A stretch of 64,000 nt of DNA from Dietzia sp. NCCP-2495 (GCF_026011735.1 NZ_BRVN01000002.1:248001-312000), one strand, 5' to 3'; positions 8,130-16,803 are shown, counted from the stretch's first letter. A program made the numbers and translations. Notes: generated by a model not told the origin, from the letters alone.

Positions 8130-9224
8130 TCAGTACGCCAGACCCATACGCAGGGCCCCCACGGCCTCGAGTAGCGCGGCCCGGGCGACCGGCGAGGCCC
8201 CCACGGCGTTGACGAACGGATGCACCAGGGTCGGGTGGCGTCGCATCGACACCGGGACACCCGCATCGGACATCTTCCGGGCGTACGCCTCGCCCTCGTC
8301 CCGGAGCGGATCGAATCCGCCCGTGGCCACATAGGCCGGAGGAAGCCCAGTCAGATCCGGGGTGAGCAGTGGGGAGGCCCGCGGGTCGAGACGGTCGTCC
8401 TCAGACCGGATGTAGTTCTTCTCGTACCAGTCCATGTTCGCCTTGGTGAGGAAGAAACCCTCGCGGAAGATCTCGTAGGAGCGTGTGCGCTTGGACATGT
8501 CGGTGGCGGGGACGAACAGCAGCTGGAAGTCCGGCATCGTCTCGCCGGCGTCCCGCGTCACCTGGCAGACGACCGTGGCGAGATTACCGCCGGCGCTGTC
8601 GCCGCCCACCGCGATGCGGGCCGGGTCCACGCCGAGGGTGGCGGCGTAGTCGCGGACGTACCGGAACGCGGCCACGCAGTCCTCTACGGGCGTGGGGAAC
8701 GTGAACTCGGGGGCGAGGCGGTAGTCCACGCTGATGACCTTGAGACCGCCCTCGCGCGCGAGGAAGCGGCAGGTGGAGTCGTGCGAGTCGATACTGCCCA
8801 GCGTCCATCCGCCACCGTGGAAGTAGATCAGCGTGGGTTGCGGCTCGTCGGTGGCCACGGCGGAGTAGACGCGCGCGGGGAGGTCGGCGCGGGCGGGATC
8901 GTCACCCGCGAGGGGCAGGACGATGTCGGTGACGACGGCGAGGTCGATCTCGGTGCCCGCGGCGGTGAACGCCGACCGCTCGACGGTCTCGCGCGCCTCG
9001 GGGACGGGCAGCTCCTCGTACTCGGCCTCGGCCCGCAGGGCGATCACCTTGAGTCCGGCCTGGAAGTGCGTATCCAGTGTCTGGCCGTCCACCTTCTTCG
9101 GAGCTCCCGCAACCAGACGGATCACCGAGGCGGGCAGATTTCCCGCTGCCGCCATGGCGGACCTGGTGAGGCGGTCAGCGGTGCTCGGGATGTAGGTGCG
9201 ATGGCCGGACATCGATGTGCTCAT
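8130..9224 (-). CDS. Alpha/beta hydrolase, HSL-type esterase/lipase
   Basis: This 364-residue enzyme of the hormone-sensitive-lipase family probably hydrolyses short- or medium-chain esters. It shows the oxyanion-hole motif YFHGGGWTLGS, the nucleophile elbow VGGDSAGGNLA, the acidic motif GGFDPLRDEG and a late His in HPTLVHPF. That completes the Ser-Asp-His triad. An N-terminal extension of about 90 residues precedes the hydrolase core and could cap the active site. I chose the ATG at 9224 over an upstream start at 9266, which would run across the divergent promoter. It is divergent from the ABC exporter operon. Confidence 0.88.
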   Translation of the reverse strand: MSTSMSGHRTYIPSTADRLTRSAMAAAGNLPASVIRLVAGAPKKVDGQTLDTHFQAGLKVIALRAEAEYEELPVPEARETVERSAFTAAGTEIDLAVVTDIVLPLAGDDPARADLPARVYSAVATDEPQPTLIYFHGGGWTLGSIDSHDSTCRFLAREGGLKVISVDYRLAPEFTFPTPVEDCVAAFRYVRDYAATLGVDPARIAVGGDSAGGNLATVVCQVTRDAGETMPDFQLLFVPATDMSKRTRSYEIFREGFFLTKANMDWYEKNYIRSEDDRLDPRASPLLTPDLTGLPPAYVATGGFDPLRDEGEAYARKMSDAGVPVSMRRHPTLVHPFVNAVGASPVARAALLEAVGALRMGLAY

Positions 9225-9283
9225 AGCCACATTGTGCAGTGGAACACGTGGACAATGGGGGCACATCGTTCAAGGAGCTGGTC

Positions 9284-10198
9284 ATGCGTTCAGATGCAGA
9301 GCCCGTCGTGAACGTCCGGGGCCTGGTCAAGTCCTTCGGCAAGACCCGGGCACTGGACGGACTGGAACTCGAGGTCCGACCGGGCGAGGTGCACGGGTTC
9401 CTCGGTCCCAACGGGGCGGGCAAGTCCACGACCATTCGAGTCTTGTTGGGCCTGATCCGGGCCGATGCAGGTGAGGCACGCGTCTTCGGCGCCGATCCGT
9501 GGTCGGAGGCGGTGTCGCTGCACTCGCGCATCGCCTATGTTCCCGGCGACGTGACCCTGTGGCCACGGCTGACCGGAGGACAGTGCATCGACGTCCTCGG
9601 TCGGGCCCTCGGTGGCGTGGACAGGGCCCGCCGCGACGAACTGATCCGTCGGTTCCGGCTGGATCCCACCACAAGGACGCGCGACTACTCCAAGGGCAAC
9701 AGGCAGAAGGTCTCCCTCGTCGCCGCCCTCGCGTCGGATGCCGACCTGCTTGTCTTGGACGAGCCCACGTCGGGACTGGATCCGCTCATGGAGCAGGAGT
9801 TCCAACACTGCGTCCGCGAGGCCGTCGACTGGGGGGCGACGGTGTTGCTGTCCAGCCACATCATGGGCGAGGTCGAGGCACTCGCGGACCGGGTGAGCAT
9901 CATCCGTGAGGGGCGGACGGTTAGTTCCGGCACGCTCGCCGAGCTCCGCCGTCACACGACCACCGAGGTCCACGCGGTGACCGACACGGAGCCCCGGGGG
10001 ATCGAGCGGGTCGACGGGATCGACGGCCTGCGGATCGACCCCGCCGGCGACGGGCGGAGCGAGATCCGCTGCCACGTGGCCGCGTCCGGGCTCGGCGAGG
10101 TCACCGGGATCCTGCACACCGCGGGCATCCACACCCTCACCGCCACGCCGCCGAGCCTTGACGATCTCTTCCTCAGCGCCTACGCCGGGACAGCGTAA
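9284..10198 (+). CDS. ABC exporter ATP-binding protein
   Basis: This 304-residue nucleotide-binding subunit has Walker A GPNGAGKST, the signature YSKGNRQKVSL (a variant of LSGGQ), Walker B LLVLDEPTSGLDP and the switch His in LLSSHIMGEV. A C-terminal extension of about 80 residues follows, as in drug-resistance-type ABC-2 exporters. AGGAG lies 8 nt before the ATG at 9284. Its stop overlaps the start of the permease gene (TAATG), so the two are translationally coupled. The substrate is unknown; drug or lipid-like compounds are typical for the family. Confidence 0.92.
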   Translation: MRSDAEPVVNVRGLVKSFGKTRALDGLELEVRPGEVHGFLGPNGAGKSTTIRVLLGLIRADAGEARVFGADPWSEAVSLHSRIAYVPGDVTLWPRLTGGQCIDVLGRALGGVDRARRDELIRRFRLDPTTRTRDYSKGNRQKVSLVAALASDADLLVLDEPTSGLDPLMEQEFQHCVREAVDWGATVLLSSHIMGEVEALADRVSIIREGRTVSSGTLAELRRHTTTEVHAVTDTEPRGIERVDGIDGLRIDPAGDGRSEIRCHVAASGLGEVTGILHTAGIHTLTATPPSLDDLFLSAYAGTA

Positions 10199-11802
10199 TG
10201 TCCGCCCCCGGCACACGCACAGGGACGTCGCCGTTCGCGGGCAACGGGCTGATGGCCCGGATCGCGCTGACCACCGGCGGGCTGCGCTGCGTGCTCTGGG
10301 TGCTCGGTCCGACCCTGCTCTACCTCGTCACCGCGGCCTCGATCGCCGCGCTGTACGACACCCCAGAGAAAGTGGCCACCTACGGGGCGTCGATCGGCGA
10401 CTCGATGATCATGCTCACCGGTCGCATCGCGGGACTCGACACCCTCGGTGGGCTCCTGGCCAACGAGTTCGCCTCGGTGGCGAGCTTCGCGATCCCGATC
10501 ATGGCGATCGCGCTCACCGTGGGGTTCACCCGGAAAGAGGAGGAGTCCGGCCGGACTGAACTCCTCACGGCCGGCAGGGTCGGGCGGCTCGCCCCGACGG
10601 CGGCAGGACTCGTCGTCGTCACCGGGATCTTCGTCGTGCTGGGCGCGGCGATCTGGGCGGTGACCCTCGGCTTCGAGGTGGACCGGCGCGGCGCGGCCCT
10701 GTACGCCGCGTCGCTGGTGACCACGGGCTGGGTCTACACCGCGGCGACCGCTGTCCTGGCGCAGGTGTTCGCGCACGCCCGCACCGTGTGGCTCGGCGCC
10801 CTGACGCTGTTCGGCGTCACGCTCGCCACCCGCGGGGTCGGGGATCTCCGGCGCAGCTGGCTGAGCTGGACCTCACCACTGGGCTGGCAGGGACAGGTCC
10901 GCCCCTTCGGCGACCCGTCGCCCGCCGGACTCGTCGTGGCCGTGGTGGCGACCGTGGGACTCGCCGCACTCGCATTGTGGCTCGCCGGTAGACGGGACGT
11001 CGGCGCCGGACTCGTACCACCCCGCACCGGACCCGCCGCGGCCACGCGCTGGCGCGCCTCCGCGGCGGGTACGGCCGTCCATCAGCACCTCGGCGCGACC
11101 GTCGCCTGGACGATCGGCGTGGTGGCGCTGATGGGGCTGTACGGCGGGCTGATGAACATCGTGGTGGAGGCGATCCGGTCCAACCCGGCACTCGCGGTGT
11201 TCCTCGGTGACGCCGGGTCGATCGTCGACTCGATCGTGCAGATGCTGCTCGTCTTTGTCGGATTCCTCGGGGCCGCCTACGCACTGCAGGCCCTCGGCGG
11301 GCTGCGCGGGGAGGAGACCACCGGACGGTTGGAAGTGCTGCTCGCCCCCGGACGGAGCCGGAGCGCCTGGCTTGCCGCGCACACCGCGGTGGTGCTGACC
11401 GGCACCGTCGTCGTGGTCATCGCCGGATCGGCAGCGTTCGCCGTGTCCTCGGCGGCTGTCCTCGGCGACCCCGCACTCGTCGGGCGGATCCTCGGTGCGG
11501 GTGCGTGGCAGGCCGTCGCCGCGGTCAGCGTCGCCGCCCTGTCGATCGGGCTGTTCGGGATGATCCCGCGGTTGCAGGCGCTCGCGTGGGTGGTGTTCGC
11601 CGTCGCCGTCGTCGTCACCTTCACGGGGCCGTCGCTGCGCCTCACCGCAGACCAGATGCGACTGTCGCCCTTCGGTGCGGTGGGCACCGCACCCACCGGC
11701 CCCGTCGATGTGACCGGCGTCGTGGTCCTGCTCGCGGTGAGCACCGCCCTCGTCACGGTGGGGCTCCTCGGATTCCGGCGCCGGGACGTACCGAAGACCT
11801 GA
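10198..11802 (+). CDS. ABC exporter permease, 12 predicted membrane segments
   Basis: This 534-residue integral membrane protein reads as two homologous halves of about six hydrophobic segments each. Each half has a similar loop: RKEEESGRTELLTAGRVGR near residue 111 and GEETTGRLEVLLAPGRSRS near residue 371, suggesting internal duplication. This architecture is common in actinobacterial exporters whose ATPase is encoded immediately upstream. The start codon overlaps the ATPase stop by one base. A serine hydrolase gene follows 44 nt later, with its own GGGAGGA ribosome site. Confidence 0.88.
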   Translation: MSAPGTRTGTSPFAGNGLMARIALTTGGLRCVLWVLGPTLLYLVTAASIAALYDTPEKVATYGASIGDSMIMLTGRIAGLDTLGGLLANEFASVASFAIPIMAIALTVGFTRKEEESGRTELLTAGRVGRLAPTAAGLVVVTGIFVVLGAAIWAVTLGFEVDRRGAALYAASLVTTGWVYTAATAVLAQVFAHARTVWLGALTLFGVTLATRGVGDLRRSWLSWTSPLGWQGQVRPFGDPSPAGLVVAVVATVGLAALALWLAGRRDVGAGLVPPRTGPAAATRWRASAAGTAVHQHLGATVAWTIGVVALMGLYGGLMNIVVEAIRSNPALAVFLGDAGSIVDSIVQMLLVFVGFLGAAYALQALGGLRGEETTGRLEVLLAPGRSRSAWLAAHTAVVLTGTVVVVIAGSAAFAVSSAAVLGDPALVGRILGAGAWQAVAAVSVAALSIGLFGMIPRLQALAWVVFAVAVVVTFTGPSLRLTADQMRLSPFGAVGTAPTGPVDVTGVVVLLAVSTALVTVGLLGFRRRDVPKT

Positions 11803-11846
11803 CAGACTGGCCCCACCGGCACACCCACACCGTCAGGGAGGACACG

Positions 11847-12710
11847 ATGTCGCAGGACCAGCTGGAGAAGGCGCTCGCCACCGTCGAGGACTGGCCCGTC
11901 GACTCCGTGTCGGCGGCGGTCGTCGGACCCGACGGCGCACTGGCCGTCCACGGCGACGAGGACCGCGTCTACCGGCTGGCCTCGGTCACCAAGCCGATCG
12001 TCGCCCTCGCCGCACTGCTCGCGGTCGAGGAGGAGGCCATCTCACTCGACGATCCGGCCGGGCCCGACGGATCGACCGTGCGGCACCTGCTCGCCCACGC
12101 CTCGGGGCTCGACTTCGCCGACCGGGACAAGGTCCGTAGCGGGCCGGGGGAGCGGCGCATCTACTCCTCGGCCGGCTTCGAGGTGCTCGCCGACCACATC
12201 GCCGACGCCACCGGGATCGCGTTCCCCGACTACCTCGGCGAGGCAGTGTGCCAGCCGCTCGGCATGAGCTCCACCACGCTCGAGGGGTCCGCCGGGCACG
12301 GCGCGTCGGGCAGCCTCGCCGATCTCGTGGCGTTCGCGCGCGAGCTCGTCGCGCCCCGGCTGCTCGCACCCGAGACCCTCACCGAGGCCGTCGCCGAGCA
12401 GTTCGTCGGGCTGGACGGGATCGTGCCCGGATACGGGATGCAGAAGCCGTGCCCGTGGGGTCTGGGGTTCGAGTTGCGCGGGGCCAAGCACCCGCACTGG
12501 ACCGGGCAGCACAACTCGCCGGCCACGTTCGGTCACTTCGGACAGTCGGGGACCCTGTTGTGGGTCGGACCGGAGATCCGCACCGCGCTCGTGGTGCTCA
12601 CCGACCGCGATTTCGGCGACTGGGCCAAGCCTTTGTGGCCGGAGCTGTCCGATCGGGTCATCCACGCCGCCACCGGACGGACACGGAGCGAGGACGCGCT
12701 CGGCGGCTGA
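11847..12710 (+). CDS. Beta-lactamase-fold serine hydrolase
   Basis: This 287-residue protein belongs to the class C beta-lactamase / penicillin-binding-like family. The nucleophile motif is SVTK (SxxK) at about residue 48, the YxN-like motif is YSSAG, and HFGQSGT fills the place of KTG. There is no signal peptide, so it is probably a cytoplasmic esterase or peptidase rather than a true beta-lactamase. The start is set by GGGAGGACACG before the ATG at 11847. It follows the ABC exporter closely and may share its transcript. Confidence 0.85.
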   Translation: MSQDQLEKALATVEDWPVDSVSAAVVGPDGALAVHGDEDRVYRLASVTKPIVALAALLAVEEEAISLDDPAGPDGSTVRHLLAHASGLDFADRDKVRSGPGERRIYSSAGFEVLADHIADATGIAFPDYLGEAVCQPLGMSSTTLEGSAGHGASGSLADLVAFARELVAPRLLAPETLTEAVAEQFVGLDGIVPGYGMQKPCPWGLGFELRGAKHPHWTGQHNSPATFGHFGQSGTLLWVGPEIRTALVVLTDRDFGDWAKPLWPELSDRVIHAATGRTRSEDALGG

Positions 12711-13012
12711 CCGGGCGACCTCTTCGGTTACCGGCTCGGCGACTTGCCCAGCTACTGGCTCGGCGACCGACCGGGCGTCCGGCCCCGCTGCTGTCTCGTT
12801 AACTGACCGGCGACTGACCGGGCGACACGCCGCGGCGTGAGCATTTCCGGGCAATCCCGGTGCTGTAGCTTTGCTGAGAATCCAGAAGTGTCACTGGTGT
12901 AAGTCGATCACTTGGGGCACAGTGGTAATCAACAACAACATAAGCAACATCATTCACGCGATGTCACGAGGTCGTTGGGGAAGACGTCCCTCAGTGAGTC
13001 GGGAGTGAAGTG
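12711..13012 (+). promoter_or_regulatory. Intergenic region: degenerate repeats, then AT-rich leader of the DUF3145 gene
   Basis: The first half (to about 12830) repeats short related words such as CTGACCGGGCGAC and GGCTCGGCGAC in degenerate form. The second half (about 12850-12965) is strikingly AT-rich for this genome. It contains CAACAACAACATAAGCAACATC-like sequence with little potential to fold, suggesting promoter plus an unstructured leader. I could not fix -35/-10 boxes with confidence. Confidence 0.4.
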
Positions 13013-13522
13013 ATGTCTGACCTTAACCATTTCGCGGATACGACGACCGGCGTGGTGTTCATCCACGCGGCGCCTACCGCGTTGTGCCCACACGTCGAAT
13101 GGGCTCTCGCGAGCATCCTCGACGCGTCATCAGCCATGCGCTGGGAAGACCAGCCGGCCCAACCCGGAGCCCGAAAGGCCATCGTGGACTGGATCGGTCC
13201 GGTCGGGACCGGCGCACGGCTCGCTGACGCATTGGCGAAGTGGTCCATGTTGGCCTTCGAGGTCACCGAGGACCCGAGCGATCTCGTCGACGGCGAACGT
13301 TTCTCGCACACTCCCGAGTTGGGGATGTGGCGCGGGCAGACCGGCGCCAGCGGCGACGTGGTGCTGGGCGAGAACCGCCTCCGGCACCTCATGGCCGACG
13401 GCCCCGCCGCCTTCTACGCAGCAGTCGAGACCGAGCTCGGGACGGCCTGGGACCGAGCCCTCGAGCCGCTCCGTGGGCATCCGACCTCCGCGGAGGTCAC
13501 CTGGCTCTCGCGCGTCGGCTGA
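13013..13522 (+). CDS. DUF3145 family protein
   Basis: This 169-residue conserved actinobacterial protein has the family-like stretch VVFIHAAPTALCPHVEWAL at its N-terminus and QPAQPGARKAIVDW shortly after. It is soluble, with no signal peptide or membrane segment, and its function is unknown. The ATG at 13013 has GGGAG 7 nt upstream; a GTG immediately before it (13010) is an alternative start. It converges on accD6, and the family is a frequent neighbour of FAS-II genes in this lineage as I remember it. Confidence 0.85.
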   Translation: MSDLNHFADTTTGVVFIHAAPTALCPHVEWALASILDASSAMRWEDQPAQPGARKAIVDWIGPVGTGARLADALAKWSMLAFEVTEDPSDLVDGERFSHTPELGMWRGQTGASGDVVLGENRLRHLMADGPAAFYAAVETELGTAWDRALEPLRGHPTSAEVTWLSRVG

Positions 13523-13613
13523 TACCGCGCGCCGCGTCCAGGCGCTGAACTCGGGCCTCCGCTCCCGCCGGGTACCGGCGTCGGTGTCCACTCCCTTTCC
13601 GGCTCCCGCTCCG

Positions 13614-13657
13614 ACGACAACGCCCGCCCCGCCATCAGGCGGGGCGGGCGTTGTCGT
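13614..13657. terminator. Bidirectional terminator, DUF3145 gene / accD6
   Basis: A perfect 20-bp inverted repeat (13614-13633 with 13638-13657) has an ATCA loop and sits between two convergent genes. This is one of the strongest hairpins in the window. Confidence 0.88.
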
Positions 13658-13691
13658 CCGTACGGGCAATCCGACCTCCGGTCGGGTCAGA

Positions 13692-15128
13692 TCACAGCGG
13701 GATGTTCTTGTGATGACCGCGGGTGTGCGCGGCGGCACTGAGGGCCTCGGCGAGACGACGACGGGTGTCGGTCGGCTCGATGACCTCGTCCACCACGCCG
13801 ATCGACATGGCGCGGCCCACGCCACCCGCGATCGCCGCGTGCTCCTCGGCCAGGCGCTCGTGGAGCTCCTCGCGCTCGGACTCCGGCGCGGCGGCGAGGG
13901 TGCGCTTGTGCAGGATGCCCACAGCGGCCTTGGCGCCCATCACGGCGACCTCGGCGTCAGGCCACGCGAACACGGCCGAGGCGCCGAGGGCACGCGAGTT
14001 CATGGCGATGTAGGCGCCACCGTAGATCTTGCGGGTCACCAGGGTGACGCGCGCGACCGACGCCTCGGCGAACGCGTGGAGGAGCTTGGCGCCGCGACGG
14101 ACCACGCCCTCCCACTCCTGCGAGACGCCCGGCAGGTACCCCGGGACGTCGACGATCACCAAAAGGGGGATGCCGAAGGCATTGCAGAGGCGGACGAAGC
14201 GAGAGGCCTTCTCCGCCGACTCAGAGTTGAGGCAGCCACCCAGGCGGAGCGGGTTGTTGGCGATCACGCCCACGGATCGACCGGCGATGCGGCCGAAGCC
14301 CACGACGATGCTGGGGGCCCACTTGGCCTGGAGCTCCTCGAACGTCGTGCTGCCGTCGAGCTCCGACGAGTCCAGGATCCCGTGCACGAGCGGGCGCACG
14401 TCGTAGGCGCGCTTGGGGGACTCGGGCAGCAGGCCGGCGAGGTCCGTGTGATCGGACTCGAGGGCGTGGTCGTCGAACTCGCCCTGATCAGACATCAGGG
14501 ACACGAGGCGACGTGCCCGGTGCAGGGCGTCCCGCTCGTCGTCGGCGGCGATGTGGCACACGCCTGACTTGCGGTGGTGGACGTCCTGGCCACCGAGGCC
14601 GTCCATGTCGACCTGCTCACCCGTGACGTCGCGGACCACGGCGGGTCCGGTCACGAAGACCTTTCCGGCCGGGGCCATGATGACGACGTCAGTGAGGGCG
14701 GGGCCGTAGGCGGCACCGCCGGCGGCCGGGCCCAGGACGACGGAGATCTGCGGGACGAGGCCCGACGCGCGGACCATGGCCTCGAAGACGAGTCCCACCG
14801 CGTGCAGGGCTTCGACGCCCTCGGCGAGGCGGGCGCCGCCCGAGTGCCACACACCCACGACAGGGAGCTGCTCGTCGATGGCGATGTCGATCGCCTTGAC
14901 GATGTGGCGGCAACCGTCGAGTCCCATCGCGCCGCCCATGACGGTGGCGTCCGTGGCGTAGGCGATGGTGGCGACGCCGTCGATGAGCCCGCGCGCGGCG
15001 AGTGCACCCGAGGCGTCGGGCTCGGTGATGAATTCGAGAGAAGCGGGATCGAAGAGGTTCTCGAGCCGGACGACGGGGTCGCGCGGATCGATCTCGGTGT
15101 TGTGGTCCACGGTGCTGGTGATGGTCAT
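13692..15128 (-). CDS. accD6: Acyl-CoA carboxylase carboxyltransferase (beta) subunit
   Basis: This subunit transfers CO2 from carboxybiotin to acetyl- or propionyl-CoA, supplying malonyl-CoA for fatty-acid elongation. The 478 residues (M. tuberculosis AccD6 is 473) carry both crotonase-like halves. Typical stretches are WHSGGARLAEGVEAL, GPAAGGAAYGPALTD, IVDVPGYLPG and KIYGGAYIAMNS. I chose the ATG at 15128 because AAAGGA precedes it and the protein then starts like its relatives. It is the last gene of the leftward aceE-mabR-fabD-acpP-accD6 block. In mycobacteria ketosynthase genes lie just upstream; here they are missing. Confidence 0.92.
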   Translation of the reverse strand: MTITSTVDHNTEIDPRDPVVRLENLFDPASLEFITEPDASGALAARGLIDGVATIAYATDATVMGGAMGLDGCRHIVKAIDIAIDEQLPVVGVWHSGGARLAEGVEALHAVGLVFEAMVRASGLVPQISVVLGPAAGGAAYGPALTDVVIMAPAGKVFVTGPAVVRDVTGEQVDMDGLGGQDVHHRKSGVCHIAADDERDALHRARRLVSLMSDQGEFDDHALESDHTDLAGLLPESPKRAYDVRPLVHGILDSSELDGSTTFEELQAKWAPSIVVGFGRIAGRSVGVIANNPLRLGGCLNSESAEKASRFVRLCNAFGIPLLVIVDVPGYLPGVSQEWEGVVRRGAKLLHAFAEASVARVTLVTRKIYGGAYIAMNSRALGASAVFAWPDAEVAVMGAKAAVGILHKRTLAAAPESEREELHERLAEEHAAIAGGVGRAMSIGVVDEVIEPTDTRRRLAEALSAAAHTRGHHKNIPL

Positions 15129-15382
15129 GAGTGCAGTCCTTTCCTTGGCGCACGTCCCGCTGAGGGAGAGCGCGCCGTAAACGGACCCCCGGACTGGCTG
15201 GTGGGCGATCTCCCGAATCGGGACCCCTCCCGATCCGGGATTCATACCCGGCGTCCCGCTTGAAGCGGGTCGATGTGGTGGTTCACCCCGCACTGCGGGA
15301 GTGGGGACGCGGACTCGACATGGTGCACCGACCGCACCTTCGGTCCTTGACGCGTCCCCGCTCTCGCCAGCGGAGTGGGTTG
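15129..15382 (-). other. Hairpin-rich gap between acpP and accD6
   Basis: This 254-bp gap holds no credible gene. It contains several short palindromes: CCCGAATCGGGA with TCCCGATCCGGG near 15213-15239, CCGCTTGAAGCGG near 15257-15269, and CCCGCACTGCGGG near 15288-15300. This is where mycobacteria carry kasA and kasB. The hairpins could attenuate or stabilise the FAS-II transcript. Confidence 0.5.
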
Positions 15383-15634
15383 TCAGTTCTGGTCGATCTT
15401 CTGGATGTAGTCGACCGCATCCTGCACGGTACGCAACTTCGCGAGGTCCTCGTCGGGGATCTCGACCCCGTAGCGGTCCTCGGTCTGGACGGCGATCTCC
15501 ACCATGGAGAGCGAATCGATGTCGAGATCGTCGACGAAAGACTTCTCGAGCGTGACCTCAGAAGGCTCGATGCCGGTGACCTCTTCGACGATCTCGGCGA
15601 GTCCTGCGATGATCTCGGCCTCGGTGCGTGCCAT
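15383..15634 (-). CDS. acpP: Acyl carrier protein (AcpM type)
   Basis: This 83-residue carrier shuttles acyl chains during FAS-II elongation. The phosphopantetheine attachment Ser is in DIDSLSMVEIA (about residue 42). It lacks the long C-terminal tail of mycobacterial AcpM (115 residues) and ends at QKIDQN. The ATG at 15634 follows GAAAGGACACCAC, a good ribosome site. It lies 99 nt after fabD in the same direction. Confidence 0.93.
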   Translation of the reverse strand: MARTEAEIIAGLAEIVEEVTGIEPSEVTLEKSFVDDLDIDSLSMVEIAVQTEDRYGVEIPDEDLAKLRTVQDAVDYIQKIDQN

Positions 15635-15733
15635 GTGGTGTCCTTTCAGATGGGTTGTGCCACACCCGGCGGGCGGGGCAAACGACATGGGGCGATCGCC
15701 AGCGGGTGCTGGCTCTCGTGGTGATGTGGTGGT

Positions 15734-16660
15734 CTAGGAGCCGGTGAGGGCGGGAACGGCGTCGAGCGCCTGCTCGAGATCCTCGGGGGCGGTCAGCCCG
15801 TACCTGGGTACCTCACGCATCATGCGCTTGGCCAGTCCGACGAGCGCCCCGGACGGGGGGAGCTCGACGAAGGTGTCGACCCCACGCTTGAGCATCGTCT
15901 GCGTGCACAGGTCCCAGCGGACGGGGCTGGTGATCTGCGAGACGATCCGGTCGAGCGCGTCGTGGCCGGAGGTGACGGCGATCCCGTCGGCGTTGGACAG
16001 CAGGGTCAACTTCGGATCCCGGACCTCGATGCCAGCCGCGAGCTCGCGCACCTCGTCCACGGCGGACGCCATGAAGCTGGTGTGGAACGCGCCCGCCACG
16101 TCGAGGCGGCGAAGCCGGGCACGGCTCGGCGGGTTCTTCTCCAGGGCGTCGCAGGCCTCCAGCGGGCCGGCCGCGACGATCTGTCCCGCGCCGTTGCGGT
16201 TGGCGGGGGTCAGTCCGGCGGTCTCGAGAGCCATCAGGACGTCCGCCTCGACGCCGCCGAGGACGGCGATCATCCCGGTGGGCCGGTCGGCGCACGCGCG
16301 AGACATGGCGGCCCCACGCACGGAGGCCAGACGGAGGGCGTCGGACTCGGAGATGACCCCGGCGATCGCGAGAGCGGCCACCTCGCCGATGGAGTGGCCG
16401 GCGACGATGGTGTCAGCGGGTACCTGGCCGCGTCGACGGAGCTCTGCGGCACCGAGAAGTGCGGCGGCCACCACGAGTGGCTGGGTCACCGCGGTGTCGG
16501 TGATGTCCTGCAGGGTCGCGGTGGTACCCAGTCGCTCGAGGTCGAGTCCGCTGGCGGCGGACCACTCATCGAGACGGGACTGAGCGCCGGGCAGTTCGAG
16601 CCACGGGGCGAGCATTCCGGCTTTCTGGGACCCTTGTCCGGGAGCAGTAAGGCAAAGCAC
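15734..16660 (-). CDS. fabD: Malonyl-CoA:ACP transacylase
   Basis: FabD loads malonyl groups onto ACP for chain elongation. The 308-residue protein has the active-site motif GHSIGEVAAL (Ser about residue 91), an Arg in LASVRGAAMSR, the His of GAFHTSFM and the C-terminal ELPPSGALVGLAK, all typical. It begins at a GTG (16660) with LTAPGQGSQ right after, as expected for FabD. A palindromic operator and -10 box lie 55-90 nt upstream, so it is the first gene of a MabR-controlled transcript. Confidence 0.93.
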   Translation of the reverse strand: MLCLTAPGQGSQKAGMLAPWLELPGAQSRLDEWSAASGLDLERLGTTATLQDITDTAVTQPLVVAAALLGAAELRRRGQVPADTIVAGHSIGEVAALAIAGVISESDALRLASVRGAAMSRACADRPTGMIAVLGGVEADVLMALETAGLTPANRNGAGQIVAAGPLEACDALEKNPPSRARLRRLDVAGAFHTSFMASAVDEVRELAAGIEVRDPKLTLLSNADGIAVTSGHDALDRIVSQITSPVRWDLCTQTMLKRGVDTFVELPPSGALVGLAKRMMREVPRYGLTAPEDLEQALDAVPALTGS

Positions 16661-16714
16661 GGTTATCAGACAACACCCCCCAGCCCCGTTCGGATGATGT
16701 TCTGGAAGCCAGAA

Positions 16715-16748
16715 ACAGTATCGACATTTTGTAGTGTTCCCACAAAAT
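16715..16748 (-). promoter_or_regulatory. fabD promoter with MabR/FasR-type operator
   Basis: A perfect inverted repeat ATTTTGT-N9-ACAAAAT spans 16726-16748. On the minus strand it is followed after 5 nt by TACTGT (16715-16720), a good -10 box. The palindrome therefore covers the -35 region, where an activator or competitor of RNA polymerase would bind. I recall TTTTGT-N9-ACAAAA as the reported MabR binding pattern. A second imperfect palindrome (GTTACAC-G-GTGTGAC, 16789-16803) abuts the mabR stop codon. Confidence 0.65.
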
Positions 16749-16803
16749 CCGAGCTGACTGGCGCTCCATCTGTGCTGGCGTCGATTTCGTTACACGGTGT
16801 GAC

